From Elusimicrobiales bacterium (GTDB lineage: Bacteria; Elusimicrobiota; Elusimicrobia; Elusimicrobiales; UBA9959): 40,062 nucleotides of DNA. The notes below the pieces were generated by a model. It was not told the origin of the DNA. It ran no database searches and saw nothing but the letters and a program-made list of their open reading frames with translations. Numbering within the stretch: the first letter of the stretch is position 1; every line of letters starts with the position of its first letter. Position numbers and translations under genes: made by a program. The stretch covers positions 1-40,062 of the forward strand of contig JAMPXK010000019.1 in NCBI GenBank assembly GCA_023701245.1, given 5' to 3'. Shown one piece after another: positions 7,034-15,816 of the stretch.

Positions 7034-7921
7034 ATGAACACGGCAGAACTGCTTAAGAAGGTCCGGCAGATAGAGATCACTACCGGCCGCCTGGTCAGCG
7101 AGACTTTCGCCGGCCAGTACCAGAGCGTGTTCAAAGGGCGCGGCATAGAATTCTCCGAGGTGCGGGAATACGTTCCCGGCGACGACGTGCGCTCCATAGA
7201 CTGGAACGTGACGGCCCGGGCCAACAAGCCCTTCATCAAGCAGTACGTGGAAGAGCGCGAGCTGACGCTGATGATCCTGTGCGACATCTCCGCTTCGCAG
7301 AGCTTCGGTTCCGGCGCCAAGCCCAAGAGCGAGGCCGCCGCGGAACTGGCGGCCATGTTCGCTTTCTCGGCGCTCAAGAATTCCGACAAGAGCGGCCTGC
7401 TGCTGTTCAGCGACAAGCCCGAACTCTACATCCCGCCGCGCAAAGGCCGCAACCACAGCCTGCGCATCATCCGCGAACTGCTGGCCTACACGCCCAAAAG
7501 CCGCGGCACCGACGTGGCCATGGCCCTGCGGACCGCCAACAGCGTGATGAAGCGGCGCGGCATCATCATCCTCATCTCGGATTTCAACGCCCCCGACTAC
7601 AGCCGGGAAGCCCGCCTTACCGCGCGCCGCCACGACCTTATCCCCGTGGTGATCACGGACAGTTTCGAGCGCGCCCTGCCCGAAGCCGGCGCCCTGCTGG
7701 TCTCCGAGCCGCTGGAAGGGGGACCCGCCTTTACCGCGGACCTGTCCAGCCCGGCCTTCAGGAGCGAGTACGCGGCCGCGGCCGCCGCGCGGCGCCGGGG
7801 CCTGGAAACCCTGCTGCGGTCCGCCGGGGCCGATTGGATAGACATCGACCCCGCCCTGCCGGTGCACGGGCCGGTGGTTAAATTCTTCCGTCAGCGCAGG
7901 AGGACTTTCCGCCTGCTATGA
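7034..7921 (+). CDS. DUF58 protein (vWA-like), Bat operon
   Basis: The 295-residue protein has the DUF58 hallmark VREYVPGDDVRSIDW (43-57) and a degenerate vWA fold. The metal-site motif DISAS (Asp84, Ser86, Ser88) is present in ILCDISASQSFG, and a later SRGTDVAMAL could supply the threonine. DUF58 proteins almost always follow moxR and are thought to be the chaperone's direct partner. There is no signal peptide or transmembrane helix, so it should be cytoplasmic. The stop overlaps the next gene by four bases. Confidence 0.92.
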   Translation: MNTAELLKKVRQIEITTGRLVSETFAGQYQSVFKGRGIEFSEVREYVPGDDVRSIDWNVTARANKPFIKQYVEERELTLMILCDISASQSFGSGAKPKSEAAAELAAMFAFSALKNSDKSGLLLFSDKPELYIPPRKGRNHSLRIIRELLAYTPKSRGTDVAMALRTANSVMKRRGIIILISDFNAPDYSREARLTARRHDLIPVVITDSFERALPEAGALLVSEPLEGGPAFTADLSSPAFRSEYAAAAAARRRGLETLLRSAGADWIDIDPALPVHGPVVKFFRQRRRTFRLL

Positions 7922-8868
7922 CCACCTCCCGCGCCTTTCTGCTGACCGCCCTGCTGCTGGCCCCGCTTTGCGTCCGGGCAGGCGAGACCGTGTCTTTCCG
8001 CGTAACTCCGCCCGGCGGCAAGGTGCGCCTGGCGGAGGTGTTCAAACTGAAAGTGGAAGCTTCCTACCCGGAAAAATATTCCGTCAATCTGGACACCGCG
8101 GCCCTGGAAGGCGGGGACTTCGGGCTGGTCGCTGTTTCTCCCTCCAAGGCCAGAACCGCGGGCGGGCTCAAGACGCAGACTTTCCAGCTGCGGGCGCAGG
8201 CCTTTACCCTGGGCGTCAGCACTTTCCCGGAGCTGGCCTGGCGGCTGGACTCCGCCGGGGGGCCGCCCTCCGCGGCTAAAAGCCCTTCTTTCCTCCTAGA
8301 GGTGCTGCCGGCTTTCGAAAGTTCGGAGAAAGAGGACATCCGCGACATTTACCCGCCCTTGCGCTACCTGCCCTGGCCCTGGATACTAGCCGGCCTGCTG
8401 GCCGCCGCGGCGGCCTGGCAGCTTTACCGGCGCTACGGCCGCGGCCCCGGCGCGCGCCAGGCGGGGAGCGCCTGGACGGACGCCCGCGGCCCGCACCAGA
8501 GGGCCCTGGCCCGCCTGGGCGCCATCAGGAAGTCCCCGCTGGCGGCAGCCGGCAGACTGAAGGGATATTATACCGGCCTCACGGCGGTGCTGCGCTTCTA
8601 CCTGGCCGAGGAATTCGGCATCAGCGCCGAGCTGATGACCACCGCCGACCTGGCGCGCGAGCTGAAACGCACCGGCGCGGACCTCAAGACCACCCTGGCG
8701 GCGCGCGAATTCCTGCAGAAGGCCGACCTGGTAAAATTCGCCAAAGCCGCGCCGGCCGCTCCCGAAGCCGACGCCGAAGCTCTGGAGGCGCTGCTGGCCG
8801 CTTTCGAAGAGACCGCCCGGCGGGCCCGCGCGGCCGCGCTGGCGCAGACACAGGTGACCAGGCCATGA
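7918..8868 (+). CDS. Bat-operon membrane protein (DUF4381-like)
   Basis: The 316-residue protein has a signal peptide (about 1-21, ending CVRAGE). A periplasmic beta-sandwich domain covers about 22-140. One transmembrane helix (about 155-172, PWILAGLLAAAAAWQLYRRY) is followed by a cytoplasmic helical part containing LKGYYTGLTAVLRFYLAEEF. This layout matches the small protein often found between DUF58 and BatA genes. The sandwich domain resembles the first part of BatD. The C-terminal FYLAEEFGI stretch is typical for the family. It overlaps both neighbours by four bases, so it is certainly part of the operon. Confidence 0.8.
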   Translation: MTTSRAFLLTALLLAPLCVRAGETVSFRVTPPGGKVRLAEVFKLKVEASYPEKYSVNLDTAALEGGDFGLVAVSPSKARTAGGLKTQTFQLRAQAFTLGVSTFPELAWRLDSAGGPPSAAKSPSFLLEVLPAFESSEKEDIRDIYPPLRYLPWPWILAGLLAAAAAWQLYRRYGRGPGARQAGSAWTDARGPHQRALARLGAIRKSPLAAAGRLKGYYTGLTAVLRFYLAEEFGISAELMTTADLARELKRTGADLKTTLAAREFLQKADLVKFAKAAPAAPEADAEALEALLAAFEETARRARAAALAQTQVTRP

Positions 8869-9854
8869 CCGCCTTCAAGCACCCCCTCGTCCTCCTGGTC
8901 CTGCTGCCGCTCATAGGCCTGCTGGCGGGGCTGGCCCGCCTGCAGCACGACCGCCGCCTGGCCGCCGCCCCGGTGCCCGCGGACCTGCCGGCAAAGCAGA
9001 CCCTGCGCTCGCGGCTGTTCGCCCACGTGCCTTTCTGGGGCAGGCTGCTGGCCCTGCTCCTCTTGACGTTCGCGCTGGCCCGGCCGCAGCGGGCCGCCAG
9101 GGGGGAAGTGCCGCCCGCGGAAGGCATAGACATCATGCTGACTTTGGACACCTCCTACAGCATGGCGGCGGAAGATTTCGCGCCGTTCAACCGCCTGGAG
9201 GCCGCCAAGACCGCGGCCGCCAATTTCGTGAAGCGGCGCCAGAACGACCGCATCGGGGTGACCGTGTTCGGCGGCAACGCGCTGCTGACCTGCCCCCTCA
9301 CGCTGGACTACCAGTCCGTCCTGGAACTGCTGGACTCCGCCTACCTCAACATGACCCGGGCCGACGGCACCGCCGTGGGCGACGCCATCGTCACGTCCGT
9401 CAACCACTTGAAGGACAGCAAGGCCAAGAGCAAGGTGATAGTGCTGCTTACCGACGGACGCTCCAACGTGGGGCTGGTGACGGACCTGGCGCTGGCGGCC
9501 CGCACCGCGCAGGCCTACGACATAAAGATCTACACCATCGGCACGGCCGGCAAAGGCCCGGCCAAGATAAGCACCGGCGACCCGACGCAGCCGGTGATCT
9601 ACATAAACGAGGACCTGGACGAGCCCTCGCTGCGCGAGATCGCCGGCCTGACCGGGGGAGAATTCTACCGCGCCAAGAGCTACACGGAACTGGAGAAGAT
9701 CTATTCCAGGATAGACTCGCTGGAGAAGACCAAGTTCGAGGTAAAGACCTACACCAGCTACACCGACCTCTACCTCTACTTCCTCCTGCCCGCCCTGGCG
9801 CTGCTGGGGCTGCTCTACGTGCTGGAGCGCACCTATTTCAGGACGGTGCCGTAA
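8865..9854 (+). CDS. batA: BatA-like vWA-domain membrane protein
   Basis: The 329-residue protein has N-terminal helices (about 7-25 and 60-75) and a vWA domain (about 88-290). The complete MIDAS metal site is visible: DTSYS (Asp95, Ser97, Ser99), Thr169 in ADGTAVGDA and Asp197 in LLTDGRSN. A C-terminal membrane helix follows (about 303-320, LYLYFLLPALALLGLLYVL). Bat proteins were named for aerotolerance in Bacteroides. Their vWA domains face the periplasm and probably assemble envelope complexes under MoxR control. Four-base overlap with the gene before, five-base gap to the gene after. Confidence 0.92.
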   Translation: MTAFKHPLVLLVLLPLIGLLAGLARLQHDRRLAAAPVPADLPAKQTLRSRLFAHVPFWGRLLALLLLTFALARPQRAARGEVPPAEGIDIMLTLDTSYSMAAEDFAPFNRLEAAKTAAANFVKRRQNDRIGVTVFGGNALLTCPLTLDYQSVLELLDSAYLNMTRADGTAVGDAIVTSVNHLKDSKAKSKVIVLLTDGRSNVGLVTDLALAARTAQAYDIKIYTIGTAGKGPAKISTGDPTQPVIYINEDLDEPSLREIAGLTGGEFYRAKSYTELEKIYSRIDSLEKTKFEVKTYTSYTDLYLYFLLPALALLGLLYVLERTYFRTVP

Positions 9855-9859
9855 AGCGT

Positions 9860-11593
9860 ATGGAACTTTTCAGATACCCGCAATCTCTAGCCTGGGCCGC
9901 CGCGGCCCTGGCGGCCCTGCTCGTTTTCCGCTTCAGGGCGGAACAGAACCGCGCGGCAACGGCGCGCCGCGTGCTCGGCCCGGCGTGGGAGCGCCTGGCC
10001 GCCGGCCCCGCCGCCGCCCGCCGGCGCCTGCGCGGCCTGCTCTTCCTGCTGGCCCTGGCCCTGGGAGCGCTGGCCGCCGCGGGCCCGCAGTGGGGGGTGG
10101 AACTGACGCCGGTAACCGACCTGAAGGGCAACGTGGTGATAGCCGTGGACACCTCGCTGTCCATGGCCGCCCGCGACATGAAGCCCAGCCGCCTGGAGAA
10201 CGCCCGCCTGCTCCTGGGCGCCATAGCCGAGAATTTCGCGGACTACCGCATAGGCGTGGTGGCTTTCTCCGGAGAAGCCTACGTGCAGTGCCCGCTCACC
10301 ACCGACCAGGAGGCCGTCACTTATTTCGCCTCCTCGCTGACGCCCGGCATGCTGCCCGCGCCCGGCACGGATTTTTCCGCCGCCATAGAGACCACGCTCG
10401 GCATGCTTTCGCGCTACGGCGGCCAGAAAGTGATGGTGCTCATTACCGACGGCGAGGACCACTCCACCGTGCTGGACACCGCCCTGAAGGAAGCTGAAGC
10501 CCAGAACCTTAAGATCTTCACCATAGGCATCGGTACGCCAGACGGCGAACTCATCCCCATGCTGGACTCCGCCGGCAACACCATGGAGTACAAGAAGGAC
10601 AACTCCGGCAAGACCGTGGTAAGCCGCCTGGGGGAGGCCCAGCTTATGAAGGTGGCCAGCCGCACCGGCGCGGCCTACCTGCGCTACTCCGGCCCCGACA
10701 CCGCGGCGGCCGACGTGCGCAGGGCGGTGGACGGCCTGGACCTGGAAAAGAGCCGCGGCAAGGGCGGCGCCGGCTTCAAGAACCGCTACCAGTGGCCGCT
10801 GGCTGCGGCCCTGCTGCTGCTTTTGATAGAATTACTCGTCATGGAAAAGGGCTTCAGCCTGCGCTGGCGCTGGCTGCGGCGCGCGCCCGCCGCGGCGGTG
10901 CTCGCGCTGCTGCTGCCCGGGACGCTGGCGGCGGAGAGCGCGGCCGCGCTGGCCAGGAAAGGCAACTCGGCCTACGCCCGGCAGGACTGGCCCAAGGCGT
11001 TCGAATACTATTCGCGCGCGCAGCAGAAGGCGCCCGGAGACAAGCGCCTGGATTTCAACACCGGCGACGCCTTCTACCGCATGGAGGACTACGCCAAGGC
11101 CAGGGAATTTTTCGAGCAGGCGGCGACCGACCCCAGGCTGGCCGCGCGCGCCAGCTATAACCGCGGCAACGCGCTTTACCGCGCCGGCGACCTGCAGGGC
11201 GCCATAACCTCCTACCGGGCCGCGCTCAGCCTGGACCCGAAGGACGAGAACGCCCGCTTCAACCTGCAGAAAGCGCTGGAACAGAAGAAGAAGAATTCCT
11301 GCAGCGACCCGAAGGACGACAAAAAGGATAAGGACAAGAAAGAGCAGCAGAAGAAGGACCAGGAAAAAAAAGACCAGGATAAGAAGGACCAGCAGAAGAA
11401 AGAGGAACAGAAAGAGCAGGAGAAGAAGAGCGAACAGGAAAAAAAGAAGGCCGAAGCCCGGCAGAAGACCCGGCAGATACTGGAAATGATGAAGGAAAAA
11501 GAAAAAGCGGCCGCCCGCGGCCAGGACCCCTCCCAGCAGGCGCTGAGGCAGGCCGGCAAGCCGCCGCCCCGCCCCCGCATGGAGGACTGGTGA
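9860..11593 (+). CDS. batB: BatB-BatC fusion: vWA domain, TPR repeats and charged tail
   Basis: At 577 residues this is longer than a usual BatB (about 330). Residues 1-335 are BatB: two N-terminal helices, a vWA domain with intact MIDAS (Asp97, Ser99, Ser101 in VDTSLSM; LITDGEDHS) and a C-terminal helix (about 312-327). A second hydrophobic segment (about 340-357) is followed by three TPR units (about 360-465; SAYARQDWPKAFEYYSRAQQ, ASYNRGNALYRAGDLQGAI). The extreme Lys/Glu/Gln/Asp tail runs from about 474 to 545. The TPR and tail correspond to BatC, a separate protein in many species, so this is a natural fusion. The stop overlaps the next gene by four bases (GTGA). Confidence 0.9.
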   Translation: MELFRYPQSLAWAAAALAALLVFRFRAEQNRAATARRVLGPAWERLAAGPAAARRRLRGLLFLLALALGALAAAGPQWGVELTPVTDLKGNVVIAVDTSLSMAARDMKPSRLENARLLLGAIAENFADYRIGVVAFSGEAYVQCPLTTDQEAVTYFASSLTPGMLPAPGTDFSAAIETTLGMLSRYGGQKVMVLITDGEDHSTVLDTALKEAEAQNLKIFTIGIGTPDGELIPMLDSAGNTMEYKKDNSGKTVVSRLGEAQLMKVASRTGAAYLRYSGPDTAAADVRRAVDGLDLEKSRGKGGAGFKNRYQWPLAAALLLLLIELLVMEKGFSLRWRWLRRAPAAAVLALLLPGTLAAESAAALARKGNSAYARQDWPKAFEYYSRAQQKAPGDKRLDFNTGDAFYRMEDYAKAREFFEQAATDPRLAARASYNRGNALYRAGDLQGAITSYRAALSLDPKDENARFNLQKALEQKKKNSCSDPKDDKKDKDKKEQQKKDQEKKDQDKKDQQKKEEQKEQEKKSEQEKKKAEARQKTRQILEMMKEKEKAAARGQDPSQQALRQAGKPPPRPRMEDW

Positions 11594-13446
11594 AAAAGTT
11601 CTCCCTGCCGCTGGCCGCCGTCCTGCTGGCCCTCGCCCTGCGCGCCGACGCGGCGCTGTCCGTCACCGCGGAGACGGACCGCAACACCGTCCCCATAGAC
11701 GGCAACCTTTACCTCACCGTCACCGTCTCCGGGGATTCCTCCAGCGTACCCGAGCCCAAGCTGCCCAACATGCAGAACTTCAACGTCTACGACTCGGGGC
11801 GCAGCCAGAGCATTTCCATCATAAACGGCCGCATCACCACGTCCGTCTCCTTCACCTACATCCTCTCGCCCCGCTTCATCGGCCTGCAGCGCATCCCGGC
11901 CATCTCCGTCTTCAACGGCAAGGAAAAGGCCGTGGCCCCCGAGATACAGATCAACGTGACCAAGGCCGGCGGCCAGCAGCCCGCGCCGGCGGCCGCCCAG
12001 CCGGCCCAGCGGCCCGCGCGGCGCCAGTCCGCGCGCCCGGCGGCGGGCCAGGCGCAGCAGCCCGGCGCGGAACAGATCTTCATAAAGGCGGAGCCGGACC
12101 GCCGCAGCGCCTATCCCGGCGAGCAGATAAACATCAGCGTCAAGTTCTACACGTCGGTGCCCCTCAGTTCCAACCCGCAGTACGTGCCGCCCTCTTTCAA
12201 GAACCTCATAGCCGAGGACCTGCCGCCCGTGCGCAACGGCGAGACGGAGATAAACGGCGTGCGCTACGCCTACAGCGAGATCAAAGCGGCCCTGTTCGCC
12301 CTCAGCCCCGGGCCGGCCGAGATCAAGCCGCTTACGGTGATAGCCCAGATCCCGTCCAACGAGCCCGTGGACCCGTTCGATCCCAACTTCTTCCAGAACC
12401 TCATGGCCATGAGCGGGGCCCAGGGCAAGAGCAAGGAATTCACCACCGAAACCATCACGCTGGACATCAAGCCCCTGCCCGCAGGGGCCCCGGCTGATTT
12501 CAACGGGGCGGTAGGCGCCTACTCCGTCACGGCCTCGGCGGACCGCTCCGAGGCCCGCACGGGCGAGGCCGTCAACTTCTCCGTCACCATCACCGGCAAC
12601 GGCAACCTGAAGGCCGTCACCGCGCCCAAGCTGCCGGACCTGCCCGACTTCAAGGTCTTCGACACCATGAGTTCCCTCGACGTGCGCAAGGACGGGGACG
12701 TGATAAGCGGCAAGAAGACCTTTACCTACGTGCTGGTGCCGCGCGCCGAAGGCCGCCGCTCCATCCCTTCCATAAAGTTCTCCTTCTTCGACCCAAAGAC
12801 CGGCGCCTACAAAGAGACCCGCACCGACCCGGTGGTCCTGCTGGTGGAAAAGGGCGCCGAGGGGGGCAAGAACGTTTACTTCAATCCCGCCGCCACGCAA
12901 GGCCCGGTTACCGCCTCGGGCTCCGACATCCGCTACGTGGCGGAGCTGGCCGCGGCGCCGGCCCTGCCGCGCCTGGCCGCGAGGGTCAACCGCCTGCCCC
13001 TCTGGGTTCACCTGCCGCCGGCGGGCCTCTTGCTCCTGGCCTTCTGGCTGGCCCGCTTCAACCGCTTCAAGTCGGCCAACCCGCTGCTCTTCCGGTTCCG
13101 CCGGGCCCGCAGCGAAGCCTTCCGCGACATCGAAGAAGCGGAAGACCTGATAAAGGCCGGCAAGACCAACGAGGCCGTGTCGGTGCTCTACGACTCGTTC
13201 ATGGATTACCTCTCCGACAAGTGCGGCGAAAAAGTGAGCGCCCTGACCATGAGAAAAGCCGCAGACCTGATCCGTCAGCGCTTCCCCGCGGCGGGCGAGC
13301 GCGCTTTCGAGGAGATACGCGAGCTCTGGGCCGCCCTGGAGCTGCGCCATTTCTCGCCGGAAGTCTCAGGGGCCGAAGGGACCTCCGACCTGGCCAAGAA
13401 ATATTCCCTGCTGATAGAACTTCTGGAAAAGGAGCTGCGCGCATGA
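11590..13446 (+). CDS. batD: BatD-like protein (oxygen-tolerance family)
   Basis: The 618-residue protein starts with GTG inside the GTGA overlap. It has a signal peptide (KKFSLPLAAVLLALALRADA), then three repeated immunoglobulin-like beta domains (about 20-120, 150-285 and 310-420). The same sentence recurs: VTAETDRNTVPIDGNLYLTV, VKAEPDRRSAYPGEQINISV-like and VTASADRSEARTGEAVNFSV. A Gln/Pro/Ala/Arg linker separates the first two. A transmembrane helix (about 473-490) is followed by a cytoplasmic helical domain containing SFMDYLSDKCGEK. This is the BatD architecture, with the large part in the periplasm. It probably binds the BatA/B proteins. ATGA overlap with the next gene. Confidence 0.9.
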   Translation: MKKFSLPLAAVLLALALRADAALSVTAETDRNTVPIDGNLYLTVTVSGDSSSVPEPKLPNMQNFNVYDSGRSQSISIINGRITTSVSFTYILSPRFIGLQRIPAISVFNGKEKAVAPEIQINVTKAGGQQPAPAAAQPAQRPARRQSARPAAGQAQQPGAEQIFIKAEPDRRSAYPGEQINISVKFYTSVPLSSNPQYVPPSFKNLIAEDLPPVRNGETEINGVRYAYSEIKAALFALSPGPAEIKPLTVIAQIPSNEPVDPFDPNFFQNLMAMSGAQGKSKEFTTETITLDIKPLPAGAPADFNGAVGAYSVTASADRSEARTGEAVNFSVTITGNGNLKAVTAPKLPDLPDFKVFDTMSSLDVRKDGDVISGKKTFTYVLVPRAEGRRSIPSIKFSFFDPKTGAYKETRTDPVVLLVEKGAEGGKNVYFNPAATQGPVTASGSDIRYVAELAAAPALPRLAARVNRLPLWVHLPPAGLLLLAFWLARFNRFKSANPLLFRFRRARSEAFRDIEEAEDLIKAGKTNEAVSVLYDSFMDYLSDKCGEKVSALTMRKAADLIRQRFPAAGERAFEEIRELWAALELRHFSPEVSGAEGTSDLAKKYSLLIELLEKELRA

Positions 13447-14192
13447 CCGCTTACAAACTGCTGCTCCTGCTCCTGCTGGCCGCGCCGGCCGCGGCCTACG
13501 ACCGCAGCGAACTGGCCGAATTCAACGACCTCTACAAAAGCGGCCGCTACGAGGAAGCCCTGGAAGGCTACCGCGGCGTCATCGCCCAGGCCCCGGCCAA
13601 TCCCCGCGCCTACTACAACGCCGGCAACGCCCTGTTCCGCCTTAACCGGCCGGGCCCGGCGGTCTGGAACTACGCCAAGGCTTTCACGCTTGACCCCCGC
13701 TCCTCCGACATCCGCGCAAACCTGGACTTCGCCTTGCGCCAGACCGGCCAGCGCCTGGTGCCGGAGACGGTGCCCGCGGCGCTGCACTACGTCTACTACC
13801 TGCTCTCCGACGGCGAGGCCCGGGCGGCCGCCATCCTGCTGTTCTGGCTGGCCTGCCTGGCCTGGGCGGCGGCTTTCCTGCTGGACGGCAGTCCCGCCGG
13901 CCGGGCGGCCGGCAGGACCGGCGCGGCGGCGGCGGCGGCCCTGCTGCTGACCCTGGCCTGGCTGGGCGCCCGCTCCGCCACCTCCCCGTTCTCCCAGGCC
14001 GGCGTGGTGACGCGGCAGGGCGGGGCCCGCATGCTCAGCGGCCCCGGCGACACTTTCAAGACTTACGCCTCGGCGCCCGAAGGCCGGCTGGTACGCATCC
14101 TGGACGCCGGCGACGACGCCTACTACGAGATAGGCCTGCAGCAGGAAGGCATAAAGGGCTGGGCCCTTAAATCGGAAATAGACCGGCTCTAA
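13443..14192 (+). CDS. batE: BatE-like TPR protein with C-terminal SH3 domain
   Basis: The start is the ATG at 13443 in the ATGA overlap with batD. The frame stays open far upstream, but only this ATG gives a signal peptide (LLLLLLAAPAAAYDRSE) and the overlap spacing of this operon. The 249-residue protein has two TPR units (about 25-95; DLYKSGRYEEALEGYRGVIA, YYNAGNALFRLNRPGPAVWN), two membrane helices (about 123-142 and 155-175) and a bacterial SH3-like end (about 190-249; GARMLSGPGDTFKTY to GIKGWALKSEIDRL). TPR, two helices and SH3 are the BatE arrangement. It is the last bat gene, 12 bases before rpiB. Confidence 0.9.
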   Translation: MTAYKLLLLLLLAAPAAAYDRSELAEFNDLYKSGRYEEALEGYRGVIAQAPANPRAYYNAGNALFRLNRPGPAVWNYAKAFTLDPRSSDIRANLDFALRQTGQRLVPETVPAALHYVYYLLSDGEARAAAILLFWLACLAWAAAFLLDGSPAGRAAGRTGAAAAAALLLTLAWLGARSATSPFSQAGVVTRQGGARMLSGPGDTFKTYASAPEGRLVRILDAGDDAYYEIGLQQEGIKGWALKSEIDRL

Positions 14193-14204
14193 AAGGAAAC
14201 CACC

Positions 14205-14654
14205 ATGAAAATCGCCATCGCCAGCGACCACGCGGGCTACCCGCTCAAAGCGGCCCTCCTGCCGCTGCTCAAATCCCTCGGCCACGAACCGCTGGACATG
14301 GGCACGGACTCGCCCGACCGCTCCGTGGATTACCCCGACTTCGCGGCGGCCGCCGCCCGCGAGATCCTGGCGGGCCGCGCCGAACGCGCCATAGTGGTCT
14401 GCGGCTCCGGCGTGGGCGCCTGCGTGGCCGCCAACAAGATCAAGGGCATCCGCGCCGGCCTCTGCCACGACACCTATTCCGCGCACCAGGCCGTGGAGCA
14501 CGACGACATCAACGTGCTCTGCCTGGGCTCGCGCATAATCGGCGAAGCCCTGGCCTTCGAGATCATCGCCGCCTTCGCCGGCGCCAGTTTTTCGAGGGAA
14601 GAGCGCCACCTGCGCCGTCTCAAGAAAGTGGAGGACCTGGAAAAAGGAGTTTAA
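14205..14654 (+). CDS. rpiB: Ribose-5-phosphate isomerase B (RpiB/LacAB family)
   Basis: RpiB interconverts ribose 5-phosphate and ribulose 5-phosphate. The 149-residue length is standard. Visible motifs are IASDHAGYPLK (Asp8, His9), the catalytic cysteine Cys66 in VVCGSGVGACVAANKI, the anion-hole glycines, and GLCHDTYSAHQAVEHDDIN near residue 85-105. AAAGGA precedes the ATG. It follows the bat operon by 12 bases without a terminator and its stop overlaps the tal start by one base, so it can be read from the moxR promoter and is coupled to tal, the next enzyme of the non-oxidative pentose phosphate pathway. Confidence 0.95.
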   Translation: MKIAIASDHAGYPLKAALLPLLKSLGHEPLDMGTDSPDRSVDYPDFAAAAAREILAGRAERAIVVCGSGVGACVAANKIKGIRAGLCHDTYSAHQAVEHDDINVLCLGSRIIGEALAFEIIAAFAGASFSREERHLRRLKKVEDLEKGV

Positions 14655-15733
14655 TGCTTACCTGCGCGGACATCACGAGAACAGGCCAGAGTCTCTGGCT
14701 GGACAACTTGCGGCGCGACCTGATAACCGACGGCACCCTGGGGCGCCGCCTGAAGGACTGGGCCATAACCGGCCTGACCTCCAACCCTTCCATCTTCGAA
14801 AAGGCCCTCGCCGCTCCCTTTTACGCCGGGCCCATCGCCCGGCTGGCGGCCGCCAAGGCCTCTCCCGAAGAGATCTTCGAGACCCTGGCCGTGGAGGACA
14901 TCCGCGGCGCCGCGGACCTGCTGGAGCCTGCCTTTGCGGCCTCCGGCGGCCTGGACGGCTACGTAAGCCTGGAAGTCTCGCCGCGGCTGGCCCGCGACGC
15001 GGCCCGCACTCACGAGGAAGGCCTGCGCCTGGCCGCCCGCGTAGACCGCCCGAACCTCATGATAAAAGTGCCGGCCACCCGGGAAGGCCTGCTGGCGGGG
15101 GAGAAACTGCTCAAGGACGGCATCAGCGTCAACTTCACCCTGATCTTCTCCGTGGAGCGCTACCGCGCCGTCACCCAGGCCTATACCGGCGCCATGAGCT
15201 GGCGCGTAAGGAATTCCCTGCCGCTGGAGAACCTGGCCTCGGTAGCCAGCTTCTTCGTCAGCCGTATCGACACCGCCGCCGACGCGGCGCTGGCCGCCCT
15301 GCCCGGCGCCGCCAGGGAACTGCGCGGCCGCACCGGCATAGCCAACTCCCTGCTGGCCTATAAACTCTACCGCGAACTTTTCTACAGCCCAGGGTTCAAG
15401 GCCACCGGCATACCGCCGCAGCGCATCCTGTGGGCCTCTACCAGCGTAAAGGACCCGGCCTACCGGCCTTCCTTGTACATGGAGGAACTGGCGCTGGAAG
15501 GTTCCGTGAACACGGCGCCCGAAGACGCCCTGGAGGCCTACTTCAGGGACGGGCGGGTGAACCGCGAACCCGTAGAGGCCCGCTGCGCCGCGGCCGAAAA
15601 GCACTTCGCCGCGCTGGCCGCCGCCGGCGTGAATTTCAACCGCCTCCTGGAAGACCTGGAAGCGGACGGCATAGCAAAATTCGAGCGTTCTTACGACGGG
15701 CTCCTCGCCCGCCTTGCCCGGCCCGCGGCCTGA
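14654..15733 (+). CDS. tal: Transaldolase (long TalA/Tal type)
   Basis: Transaldolase moves a dihydroxyacetone unit between sugar phosphates through a Schiff base. The 359-residue protein has SLWLDNLRRD (13-22, Asp17), TGLTSNPSIFEKA (39-51), SLEVSPRLARD, and the Schiff-base lysine Lys138 in NLMIKVPATREG. NFTLIFSVERY and ASVASFFVSRID follow. The length and these motifs fit the 360-residue subfamily common in Actinobacteria and Cyanobacteria rather than the short MipB-like group. The ATG lies in a TAATG junction with rpiB. Confidence 0.95.
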   Translation: MLTCADITRTGQSLWLDNLRRDLITDGTLGRRLKDWAITGLTSNPSIFEKALAAPFYAGPIARLAAAKASPEEIFETLAVEDIRGAADLLEPAFAASGGLDGYVSLEVSPRLARDAARTHEEGLRLAARVDRPNLMIKVPATREGLLAGEKLLKDGISVNFTLIFSVERYRAVTQAYTGAMSWRVRNSLPLENLASVASFFVSRIDTAADAALAALPGAARELRGRTGIANSLLAYKLYRELFYSPGFKATGIPPQRILWASTSVKDPAYRPSLYMEELALEGSVNTAPEDALEAYFRDGRVNREPVEARCAAAEKHFAALAAAGVNFNRLLEDLEADGIAKFERSYDGLLARLARPAA

Positions 15734-15746
15734 ATCCCGCAATAAT

Positions 15747-15782
15747 GATACCTTTCAGGTATCTTTACGACGGGAAACCCGT
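15747..15782. promoter_or_regulatory. Two adjacent dyads after tal (operator or weak terminator)
   Basis: GATACC (15747-15752) pairs with GGTATC (15758-15763) over a five-base loop. Then ACGGG (15770-15774) pairs with CCCGT (15778-15782) over three bases. The second dyad touches the -35 box of the next promoter. No U-tract follows, so an operator role is as likely as termination. Confidence 0.35.
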
Positions 15783-15810
15783 TGACTGGACCACGCCAAA
15801 GTGGTATCCT
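15782..15810 (+). promoter_or_regulatory. Promoter of the structured leader
   Basis: TTGACT (15782-15787), a 17-base spacer and TATCCT (15805-15810). The spacer itself is an imperfect dyad (GGACCAC ... GTGGTATCC, 15788-15809), and GGTATC recurs from the upstream dyad. Expected start about 15817, leaving a leader of about 177 bases. Confidence 0.5.
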
Positions 15811-15816
15811 TATCCC

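Noticed and set aside
5993-7867. Long minus-strand frame opposite moxR and DUF58
   Set aside because: Shadow of two genes with clear family signatures.
11212-13350. Long minus-strand frame opposite batB/C and batD
   Set aside because: Its Ser/Phe-rich end is the reverse of the Lys/Glu tail; no independent support.
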